From assembly GCA_964470555.1 (NCBI GenBank), contig CAYYDG010000002.1:197159-261158 (forward strand): DNA of 64,000 nucleotides, read 5' to 3'. Positions 9,717 through 18,961 of the stretch are shown one piece after another. The stretch comes from RBC074 sp964470555 (GTDB taxonomy: Bacteria > Acidobacteriota > Blastocatellia > RBC074). A program made the translations under genes and the position numbers. Numbering within the stretch: position 1 is the stretch's first letter; the number at the start of each line of letters is the position of its first letter. The notes below the pieces were generated by a model. The model made no database searches. It was not told the origin of the DNA and saw nothing but the letters and a program-made list of their open reading frames with translations.

Positions 9717-10898
9717 ATGGCTGTCGTCATCGCCCAATGTGTATTGATGTTCGCGTTCGTTTTGGCGCCGGTTCAAGACCGTGAAACGGTTCGCCAATCG
9801 GAAGCTCAATTCGCGCGCGGTGTCGAAGCCCAGAAGAAAGGCGATCTCGACGCGGCGCGGCAAGCTTATGAAGCGGCATTGAAACTGATTCCGCAACGGA
9901 TTGACGCTCTGTCGAATCTGGGCGTCGTCTATGCCAAACTCGGCCAATACGACAAAGCCGCCGCGAATTACAAAGCGGCGCTGGCGATTGACCCGAACGA
10001 ACATGACATTCGATTGAATCTGGGCATTGCGTATTTTCAAACGCATCAGATTGAAGCTGCGCGGAAGGAATTGGCGCAGGTGGTCGCCGCCAAGCCCGAC
10101 CAATTGCAGGCGCGCCAATTGCTCGGCGTGTGTCTGTTCCAGATGGGCAAACTTACCGAAGCGATCAAAGAATTGGAAACGGTATACAACGCACAGCCGG
10201 AGAATATAGGCGTGGCGTATGCGCTCGGCACGGCGTATCTGCAAAACGACCAGATTGAACAAGGCCGCGCGCTGATTGATAAAGTCTTCAAGTTTTTGCC
10301 GCCCGCCGAAGGTCATTTGATTCTGGGAGCGTTGAACGCCGCCACACGCAATCACGTCGGAGCGGTGGAAGAGTTGCGCCTGGCCGCCAAACTCAATCCG
10401 AAACTCCCGACCGTCCATACGCAACTCGGCGTCGAGTATTTGATTACCGGAAATCGTGATCTGGCGATTGAAGAATTTCGCGCCGAATTACAAAACAATC
10501 CGCGCGATTACATGGCCAATCTGCGGCTGGGCTGGTTGTTGCGCGAAGACGGTTTGTTGGATGAAGCCGAACCGCTGTTAAAGCTCGCGCTGGAAATGCG
10601 CCCGGACGACATTGCGGCGCTGTTTCATTCGGCGCAACTGGCGCAGGCGCGTGGCCGCGTGGACGAAGCCGTCAAGATGCTGGAACGCGCCACGGAATTG
10701 CACAAGGATTTTCGGCAGGCGTATGTTTTGCTGGCTCGATTGTATTTGAAACAGAAACGCACGGCGGACGCCGACCGGTTGCGCGCCATCATTGACCGGC
10801 TCAATGAAGAAGAGCAGAAGCGCCAGCCGACCGCTGACAAATTGTCCGAACCTCCGAAGGCGATAGAGCGTCCGATCAAACCACCGCAATCCGAATGA
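9717..10898 (+). CDS. Secreted TPR-repeat protein
   Basis: A 393-residue protein with a hydrophobic N-terminus (MAVVIAQCVLMFAFVLAPVQ), probably an export signal, followed by about ten tetratricopeptide repeats of the A-x-Y-x-A-A-L type (for example DAARQAYEAALKL, QYDKAAANYKAALAI). TPRs form a protein-binding scaffold. The C-terminus is charged and Pro-rich. The gene overlaps the following multihaem cytochrome gene by 4 bp (ATGA), so the two are translationally coupled. In acidobacterial genomes such TPR/cytochrome pairs often accompany CRTAC1-type proteins, as here. The partner proteins are unknown. Confidence 0.85.
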   Translation: MAVVIAQCVLMFAFVLAPVQDRETVRQSEAQFARGVEAQKKGDLDAARQAYEAALKLIPQRIDALSNLGVVYAKLGQYDKAAANYKAALAIDPNEHDIRLNLGIAYFQTHQIEAARKELAQVVAAKPDQLQARQLLGVCLFQMGKLTEAIKELETVYNAQPENIGVAYALGTAYLQNDQIEQGRALIDKVFKFLPPAEGHLILGALNAATRNHVGAVEELRLAAKLNPKLPTVHTQLGVEYLITGNRDLAIEEFRAELQNNPRDYMANLRLGWLLREDGLLDEAEPLLKLALEMRPDDIAALFHSAQLAQARGRVDEAVKMLERATELHKDFRQAYVLLARLYLKQKRTADADRLRAIIDRLNEEEQKRQPTADKLSEPPKAIERPIKPPQSE

Positions 10899-11971
10899 AA
10901 AGGTTGTCGCGATTATTTTTGGCACTGGCTGCGGCGTTGTTTGCTGCGGCGTTGGCAATGTCTCAATCCGGTAAACCCGGTTATGTTGGGACGAACACCT
11001 GTGCCGTCTGCCATTCTGAAATTGTCGAACAACAGCAACAGACAGCGATGGCCAAAGCTCTGGAACCAATCGGCAGTTGCCGAATACTGGATAAGCATCC
11101 TTTGCTAAAGTTTCAACAAGGCCGGTTCAGTTACCGCATCGAACGCAAAGGCAATCAGAGCATTTACACCGTCACCGAAGGCCAGGCAGTCGTTTCGGCT
11201 CCGATTCAATTTTGTTTCGGACAAGGCAAATCCGGGCAGACGTATGTGTATGAACTCAATGGCGTGAAATACGAAAGCCGCGTCAGTTTTTACAACGCGA
11301 TTGACGGGCTGGACATCACGCTCGGCCATTCGCCCGAAGCTCCGAAAACCCTGATCGAAGCCGCCGGACGCGCGATGAGCGTTGACGAAGAGAAAAACTG
11401 TTTCTTCTGTCATTCCACCGGAACGAATGTCGCGCAACGTTTTCAGCTAGAAAAAATGACGCCCGGCATCGGTTGCGAAGCCTGTCATGGACCTGGCGAG
11501 CCACATGTCGCCGCAATGAAAGCAGGTGAAAAAGCAGGCACCGGAATAAAGAAGTTGGGGCAGGTGGACGGTGACGACATGACACAAACAGTTTGTGGGC
11601 AATGCCACCGCAGCGTGGATGATGTGATTGAGATGCCTAACAGAGCAGGCATCAACAACGTTCGCTTTCAACCATACCGAATCTTTCACAGTAAATGTTA
11701 TTCCGCCGACCGCCGCATCGGCTGTACGGCTTGCCACGATCCGCACGGTGACCCGTCAGCGAACGCTGCTTTTTACGACGCAAAATGCCTGGCTTGCCAC
11801 CTGACCAAAACCGAAAAGGCGACGGCAGAACGATCTGCGCGAGCCTGTCCGACCGGCAAAAGCAAATGCACCGATTGCCACATGCCAAAAATTGATTTGC
11901 CCGGCGCGCATTTCAAATTCACCGATCACCGCATTCGCATCGCCCGCGAAGGCGCGCCGTATCCAAATTAA
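10895..11971 (+). CDS. Periplasmic multihaem c-type cytochrome (seven CXXCH motifs)
   Basis: A signal peptide (LSRLFLALAAALFAAALAM) is followed by seven haem-binding motifs: CAVCH, CFFCH, CEACH, CGQCH, CTACH, CLACH and CTDCH. The first motif is embedded in GYVGTNTCAVCHSE, and GCEACHGPGEPH is also present, both typical of cytochrome c554/doubled CXXCH-type proteins. The product should be a periplasmic electron carrier or a subunit of a redox enzyme; no reductase active site can be assigned from sequence alone. The start codon overlaps the stop of the preceding TPR gene and another TPR gene follows, so all three are probably one operon. Confidence 0.9.
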   Translation: MKRLSRLFLALAAALFAAALAMSQSGKPGYVGTNTCAVCHSEIVEQQQQTAMAKALEPIGSCRILDKHPLLKFQQGRFSYRIERKGNQSIYTVTEGQAVVSAPIQFCFGQGKSGQTYVYELNGVKYESRVSFYNAIDGLDITLGHSPEAPKTLIEAAGRAMSVDEEKNCFFCHSTGTNVAQRFQLEKMTPGIGCEACHGPGEPHVAAMKAGEKAGTGIKKLGQVDGDDMTQTVCGQCHRSVDDVIEMPNRAGINNVRFQPYRIFHSKCYSADRRIGCTACHDPHGDPSANAAFYDAKCLACHLTKTEKATAERSARACPTGKSKCTDCHMPKIDLPGAHFKFTDHRIRIAREGAPYPN

Positions 11972-11992
11972 GAGCGAAGTTATGAACCGCAA

Positions 11993-12027
11993 ATTACCCA
12001 TTACCCATTACCCATTACCCATTACCC
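11993..12027 (+). repeat. Heptanucleotide tandem repeat, five copies of ATTACCC
   Basis: Five perfect 7-bp units fill the space between the cytochrome stop and the ribosome-binding site of the next TPR gene. The array lies inside a possible longer reading frame of that gene, where it would encode a Pro-Ile-Thr-His-Tyr-type peptide, but the better start is downstream of it. Confidence 0.9.
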
Positions 12028-12041
12028 AACAGGGAAGAGAA

Positions 12042-13265
12042 ATGTTCTTGTCGGTGCGCATTCTTGTTCTGGTTGGGTTAATAACAATTGTGACCTTGCC
12101 CGCACTGGCTCAACGCTCCAAAACGACCAAGCCCGCTGCAAAACCGTCGGCTCCGCCCACTGCCAGAGCGCAATCTCCGGCCTTTGAAAAAATTGCCGCC
12201 GAAGCCAGCCAACAGCGCGAAGCCGGAGATTTCGACGAAGCCATCAAGCTTTACCAACAGGGTGTCGCCGCCCGCCCGCGTTGGGACGAAGGTTGGTGGT
12301 ATCTGGCGACGTTGCTTTACGAACAAGATCGGTATGAAGAAGCCGCCAAGGCCTTTGGGCGTGTGGCTGCCTTGCGTCCGCAAGTCGGCGCTCCGGTGGC
12401 GATGCAGGGATTGTGCGAATACCGGCTGGGCCGATACGACGACGCGATGCTGCACCTGCAACAAGGTCGCCAACGTGGTATTGGTGATAACCCCGAACTG
12501 GCGCGCGTCATGCGTTATCACGAAGGCACGCTGTTTTTGCTGCGCGGAGATTACGAAACGGCGCAGCGCGTGTTCACAGGATTGGCCGTCGAAGGTTCAA
12601 ACACGCAGGATTTGATGATCGGATTGGGATTGTCCGTGCTGCGAATTTCCGCCTTGCCTAAACAAATTGATCTGAACCACCGCGACCGCGACCTGATTCG
12701 TCGCGCCGGATTGGCGCAACATTACTTTGCTCAATTGAACGCCGCCGATTCGCGTTTGGAGTTCGAGCGATTGGTCAAAGATTTTCCTACCACGCCGAAT
12801 GTGCAATACGCTTATGGCCGCTTTCTGATTGACTCGCGCGATGACGACGCCGCGATTGAAGCTTTTGAAAAAGAAATCGCCAACTCGCCTTCGCACGCCC
12901 TGGCGCGGTTGCAGATTGCCTACATCAAACTCCGCAACAAAGACCCCGAAGCCGGCATGCAACTGGCTGAAGAAGCCGTTCGTCTGACGCCGCGATTGCC
13001 TCTGGGACATTACGTGTTGGGACGTTGTTTGTTTGAAACCGGCGACAACAAACGCGCCATCGAAGAATTGGAAATCGCCCAACGCATGGCTCCCAGCGAA
13101 GCTCGCGTCTATTACGTGCTGGCGCGCGCCTACGCCAAAGCCAATCGTAAACAAGACGCCGACCGCGCGCGCGAAACTTTTGCGCGGCTGGACAAGATGA
13201 ACGAAGAAGCCATGCGCCGAGGTGACGCTCGTGGCGATGCGATTGAGGAAAAAGAGAAGCCGTAG
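12042..13265 (+). CDS. Secreted TPR-repeat protein
   Basis: The start is the ATG after AGGGAAGAGAA, which gives a good signal peptide (FLSVRILVLVGLITIVTLPA then LAQ). An earlier in-frame ATG at 11982 would translate the ATTACCC array and is less likely. The mature protein has a Pro/Ala/Ser/Thr-rich spacer and then about eight TPR units (for example DFDEAIKLYQQGVAARP, RYEEAAKAFGRVAALRP, KRAIEELEIAQRMAP), so it is a periplasmic or extracellular scaffold. It follows the cytochrome gene on the same strand and converges on the second CRTAC1-like gene. The TPR-cytochrome-TPR order suggests one functional unit with the CRTAC1-like protein, but the pathway is unknown. Confidence 0.85.
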   Translation: MFLSVRILVLVGLITIVTLPALAQRSKTTKPAAKPSAPPTARAQSPAFEKIAAEASQQREAGDFDEAIKLYQQGVAARPRWDEGWWYLATLLYEQDRYEEAAKAFGRVAALRPQVGAPVAMQGLCEYRLGRYDDAMLHLQQGRQRGIGDNPELARVMRYHEGTLFLLRGDYETAQRVFTGLAVEGSNTQDLMIGLGLSVLRISALPKQIDLNHRDRDLIRRAGLAQHYFAQLNAADSRLEFERLVKDFPTTPNVQYAYGRFLIDSRDDDAAIEAFEKEIANSPSHALARLQIAYIKLRNKDPEAGMQLAEEAVRLTPRLPLGHYVLGRCLFETGDNKRAIEELEIAQRMAPSEARVYYVLARAYAKANRKQDADRARETFARLDKMNEEAMRRGDARGDAIEEKEKP

Positions 13266-13301
13266 CTCATTCATCGCTGAAGGCGATAAGCGCGCTAATG
13301 A

Positions 13302-15692
<2,391 letters not shown>

Positions 15693-15715
15693 GGTTGCTG
15701 CGACTTCGGCTTGGG

Positions 15716-15749
15716 GCAGGAGGCCTTTTCGTAATAGGCGGCCTCCTGC
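15716..15749. repeat. Palindromic element between the sugar dehydrogenase and CRTAC1-like genes
   Basis: A perfect 10-bp stem (15716-15725 with 15740-15749) closes a 14-nt loop that can itself form a short GCCT/AGGC pairing. With a 3-nt bulge the stem can extend outward. It lies just upstream of the chosen ATG of the CRTAC1-like gene. It may be a shortened relative of the other palindromic elements or a transcription-attenuating hairpin; there is no T run. Confidence 0.6.
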
Positions 15750-15776
15750 AAGCCGTCGTTCTTCCACGCGGAGCCA

Positions 15777-17009
15777 TTACTTCGGCGTTACCTTGGGAGT
15801 CACATGGATCAGAGCGCCGGGATTGGCGTCTTCCAGCAACCACAGCGAACCGTCGGGTGCTTGGGCCACATCGCGAATCCGTTTGCCGATTTTCCAGCGT
15901 TCGGCTGTTTTGGCTCCGCCCTTGCCGTCGAAGGTGATGCGAACGAGCGACATCGTCGCCAGGCCGCTGACAAAGCCACTGCCATCCCATTGCGGAAAAG
16001 TTTTGGTACCGCGATAAAACATCAGGTTGCCCGGCGCGATCACTGGTGTCCAATAGAGAACCGGCTTCACGAAATCAGTCCGCGTGTCGTGACTGGGAAT
16101 CGGCGTTCCGTTGTAATTCTTGCCGTAAGAAACGAGAGGCCAGCCGTAGTTTTTGCCCTTCTCGATCAGGTTCAACTCGTCGCCGCCGCCGGGGCCATGT
16201 TCAAGCTCCCATAATTCACCGGTGGGCGAAAACGCCAACCCATACGGCGCGCGGAAGCCGCTGGCCCAGGTTTCTGAGGGCGTCAGGTTGGGGCCGGGAA
16301 AGGTATAGGTGCTCACCACTTTCGCGGTCTTGGCCATTTCGGTGTCCTGCGGCGGATCAATCAGCGAAATGGTCGAAGCTCCGGTTTTGCCGTAATTGGG
16401 ATTGCCCGGAAACGGTTTGCCATCCAGCGTCAGGCGCAGAATCTTGCCTACCGGCTGGTCTGGGTCTTGGGCTGGAGTCATGCGCTGGCGGTCTCCAACC
16501 GACATGAATAGAGATTGGCCATCGGGCGCGAAAGCGATCTGCCCGCCTGCCTGGCCTCCCTTGCCTCTGGGCATCTGGCGCCACAGCACAGTGAAATCCA
16601 GCAAGCGATTCCGTCGGAAGTCCAGCTTGGCGCGCGCCAATGCCTGGCCTCCGCCGTAATCACCCGGCTCGATATAGGTGATGTAGACGCTTTCGTCAGT
16701 GGCAAAATTGGGCGAGACGAAAATGCCCAGCATGCCGTTCTGATTTTGCCAGTAAACGGGAGGCGTATTGCCCAAGGGCGCGATCTTTTCTCCCTGCGCT
16801 GAGACCAGCCAAATCGGCCCGATCTTTTCAGTCACCAACATGCGCCCGTCCGGGAGGAACGCAATTCGCCAGGGCAGCCCAAACGTAGCGGTCGTGGTCA
16901 GTTCAAAAGGCAGTGTCGCTTCGGCTTGCTGCTCGCCCACATTGGTTTGAGCCAAAACAGCCCCCGACACCAACGTGAGAAGCAGCACTGCTCTCGCTAA
17001 TTTCATCAT
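15777..17009 (-). CDS. PQQ-dependent soluble aldose sugar dehydrogenase (YliI/GSDH type)
   Basis: Periplasmic six-bladed propeller enzyme that oxidises aldoses with pyrroloquinoline quinone. The sequence shows a signal peptide (MKLARAVLLLTLVSGAVLAQ), the blade-1 motif FLPDGRMLVTEK, then FAPDGQSLFMSVGDR, GFRAPYGLAFSPTGELWELEHGP and NYGWPLVSYG, all typical of the GSDH/PQQ-sdh family; length about 410 residues is normal. The second of three clustered ATGs is preferred because AAGGAG ends ten bases upstream of it, whereas it abuts the first ATG. The substrate is not certain. The gene lies upstream of the CRTAC1-like gene on the same strand with 84 bp between, including a palindrome. Confidence 0.88.
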   Translation of the reverse strand: MMKLARAVLLLTLVSGAVLAQTNVGEQQAEATLPFELTTTATFGLPWRIAFLPDGRMLVTEKIGPIWLVSAQGEKIAPLGNTPPVYWQNQNGMLGIFVSPNFATDESVYITYIEPGDYGGGQALARAKLDFRRNRLLDFTVLWRQMPRGKGGQAGGQIAFAPDGQSLFMSVGDRQRMTPAQDPDQPVGKILRLTLDGKPFPGNPNYGKTGASTISLIDPPQDTEMAKTAKVVSTYTFPGPNLTPSETWASGFRAPYGLAFSPTGELWELEHGPGGGDELNLIEKGKNYGWPLVSYGKNYNGTPIPSHDTRTDFVKPVLYWTPVIAPGNLMFYRGTKTFPQWDGSGFVSGLATMSLVRITFDGKGGAKTAERWKIGKRIRDVAQAPDGSLWLLEDANPGALIHVTPKVTPK

Positions 17010-17140
17010 TGTTATCATTCTCCTTATTTCCAGTTTGAAAGACGGTGTTCAACACCAGACTCGACAAAAAAGTTTGCGTAACGAATGTCGGCATTTCTAT
17101 AAACAGGCCGTGCCTCTGGCGCCAATTCCCAAACAGGCTC

Positions 17141-17263
17141 TCAAGGTTTTATGCCGGTCAGCGGCGGCGGCACTCCTCTCGCCTCAAGTTTGTCTGCCAT
17201 TTGTTTGGCCCCTTCCCGCAACCACGGCGTGTCATCTGGGTTCAATGGTTCGGTGATGAAAGA
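17141..17263 (-). pseudogene. Remnant of a HEAT-like repeat C-terminus
   Basis: The minus strand here reads a short open stretch PWLREGAKQMADKLEARG ending at a TGA (17141-17143). It clearly resembles the C-terminus of the gene at 18190-18924 (RWLREKAKELADRIEARN). No start codon or longer frame supports an intact gene, and an in-frame stop lies shortly upstream. I read it as a decayed duplicate of that C-terminal repeat; the rest of the roughly 270 bp between the PIN toxin and the sugar dehydrogenase holds nothing else I can recognise. Confidence 0.4.
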
Positions 17264-17280
17264 GCTTCAATCTTGACCCT

Positions 17281-17828
17281 TCAGACCTCCAAATCTCGTT
17301 GATGCTCAGCTCGCAACTCTTCAACCGTAATGTTTCGGGTTTGTGCGATGTGGCGCAGCAAATCCAGCGGTTCGATAACCTTCAAAGGGCGGAACTGTTG
17401 ACGAAACTGTTTGCATTCATCGGAGTGGCCGGTATTGAGGCTGAGAAGGTCTTTGTCACGGCTGACCAGGAAATGAGCATCAACAGCGCCAGCGAGATTA
17501 ACGTACTGCTCATCATCTTTATCGCGTGAATAAGTGAATTTCTTCGGAACGGAACGGAACGGACGAACTCACCAACCTCTCGCAGTTGATCCAGAAATGA
17601 ACTCACCAATTCATCAGTCAGGGTGACAAACGAAGCACGTATTTTGGGACGATTGAGAACCTCCGTCAGTTCTTCCAGCACATCCTGAGAAAGAAACAGT
17701 CGCACATAACCGCTTCGGGCGAGCCAGAGACAGGCTGCTGCGGCACTCTTTTCTTTGGCGGCGGCCACAAGCAACACGTTGCAATCATAAACGACCCGTA
17801 GCTTCGTTTCGGCGCTCATCCCAGTCAC
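17281..17828 (-). pseudogene. PIN-domain toxin, frame disrupted by a 5-bp tandem repeat
   Basis: PIN-family ribonuclease toxin of the COG1569 type. It starts RVVYDCNVLLVAAAKEKS with the first acidic residue of the PIN active site, and continues to QLREVGEFVRSVP. There the frame is lost: three tandem copies of CGGAA (plus strand 17545-17559) lie at that point. Removing one copy restores PKKFTYSRDKDDEQYVNLA followed by HFLVSRDKDLLSL, which carry the remaining conserved Asp residues, and the frame then runs to a stop at 17281-17283. As it stands the protein ends after 148 residues with a nonsense tail. The GTG start overlaps the antitoxin stop (GTGA). The lesion could be a real inactivating slip, a reversible switch or an assembly error. 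Confidence 0.7.
17545..17559. repeat. (CGGAA)3 pentanucleotide repeat in the PIN toxin gene
   Basis: Three perfect tandem 5-bp units followed by a degenerate CGGAC. Because the unit is not a multiple of three, a change in copy number switches the toxin frame; two copies would give the expected PIN-domain reading. Confidence 0.85.
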
Positions 17829-18100
17829 TTTTGCTGTTTGGCTTGCTGTTTGATCTGAAAAACTTCCTTGCGAGCTTCGGTGAAAAGTTCGTCGAGTTCG
17901 TCTTCTGAATAGCCCTTCGCTTCGACTTCGGCGCGGAATGGCGCAAGGATTTCATCGAGTGTTTTCAGCTTTGGAAAATGATCTTCCTCGGCCATTGCAC
18001 GCAGGTATTCATCCAACGACAACTTGTGCGCGGCAGCTTTTTCCGTCAGCAATCGCGCCGTTTCCCGTCCGATTTCAATCTGTATGGTCTGCAAATTCAT
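17825..18100 (-). CDS. Antitoxin of the PIN toxin-antitoxin pair
   Basis: A 91-residue acidic and basic helical protein directly upstream of, and overlapping, the PIN toxin gene by 4 bp. The start is the ATG six bases after AAAGGA; a longer frame upstream lacks a ribosome-binding site. The N-terminus (MNLQTIQIEIGRETARLL) fits a short beta strand plus helix DNA-binding or dimerisation segment, and the C-terminal half (SEDELDELFTEARKEVF) is a helical toxin-neutralising type tail. Antitoxins in this position normally bind the toxin and repress the operon. The family is not certain from sequence alone; the assignment rests on size and gene order. Confidence 0.65.
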   Translation of the reverse strand: MNLQTIQIEIGRETARLLTEKAAAHKLSLDEYLRAMAEEDHFPKLKTLDEILAPFRAEVEAKGYSEDELDELFTEARKEVFQIKQQAKQQK

Positions 18101-18189
18101 TTGCTGTCCTTTCATTTGCGCGCGAATGTACTCCGCCAATTCCCACAAAACAACCGTTTGAACGTGGAAGCTTGCAAGGATAACTTGTC

Positions 18190-18924
18190 TCAGTTGCCGC
18201 CACTGTTTCTTGCCTCAATGCGGTCGGCCAGTTCTTTGGCCTTTTCCCGCAGCCACCGCGTGGGATCGTTTTTCGCCCGTTCGCGCAACAGCACCAGCGT
18301 GTCAGGATCATCCGGCCAACCACGTGTGATGGCTTGCAGCGCGACATCACGCACCCCACTTCGCCAATCTTCCCATTCAGCTTCAGGAGTCGCGTCATTC
18401 ACCGCGCGATCTTTGAGAATGGTCAAAGTGTCGGGATCGTCTTTCCACCCGCGCGCGAGTTCTAGCACGGCGGCTTGACGGACATTGCTGGTGTCATCCT
18501 TCGCGGCGCGCACCGATTCAAAGTGTTTGATGGCGTTGGCCATCTCGCCGCGATACGACCACAACTGACCAAGTTCGTTGTGCAGCCAGATGATTTCAAT
18601 CTGCTGGCGACTGGCTTCGACGGAGTTTTCCAGGGCGGACAGATAGCCTTCGGCAGAAAGAAAGGTTCGCCGTTCAGCGTCCTGTTTGGCCTGGCAGATG
18701 CTTTTCAGATCAAGCGCATCCGGCATTTTGAACGCACGCGTGATTTCCACGCGGCCAGAAACTTCCAGCACATTTTGATACTCGCCCGCACCATCAACGC
18801 GCCGATTCCAGCTTTGATCCTGTGGCGCGCGGTTTTGCGTTTGCACGCCGGTCGTCTGCATCAACGACACCGCGAGAAGGGCTGTGAGGTAAAATGGAAT
18901 AAAAATTTTGCGCGGCATTTGCAT
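18190..18924 (-). CDS. Secreted protein: CRTAC1-type N-terminal module plus HEAT-like repeats
   Basis: A 244-residue protein with signal peptide (IFIPFYLTALLAVSLMQTTG). Residues about 30-135 are close to 88 percent identical by eye to the N-terminus of the CRTAC1-like protein at 13.3-15.7 kb (shared runs such as LEVSGRVEITRAFKMPDA). The remaining about 100 residues are two or three HEAT-like repeats (AVLELARGWKDDPDTL, ALQAITRGWPDDPDTL) found in PBS-lyase/HEAT-type proteins, so it is a mosaic made by domain shuffling. GAGG eight bases before the ATG supports the start. Role unknown; probably a periplasmic protein-binding scaffold. Confidence 0.75.
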   Translation of the reverse strand: MQMPRKIFIPFYLTALLAVSLMQTTGVQTQNRAPQDQSWNRRVDGAGEYQNVLEVSGRVEITRAFKMPDALDLKSICQAKQDAERRTFLSAEGYLSALENSVEASRQQIEIIWLHNELGQLWSYRGEMANAIKHFESVRAAKDDTSNVRQAAVLELARGWKDDPDTLTILKDRAVNDATPEAEWEDWRSGVRDVALQAITRGWPDDPDTLVLLRERAKNDPTRWLREKAKELADRIEARNSGGN

Positions 18925-18961
18925 TCCAGCGACCTCGCATTACTTCGGCTCTATGCTTTCT

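Noticed and set aside
11993..12027. Telomere-like or origin repeat
   Set aside because: Only five units in a gene leader inside an operon, with no terminal or replication context.
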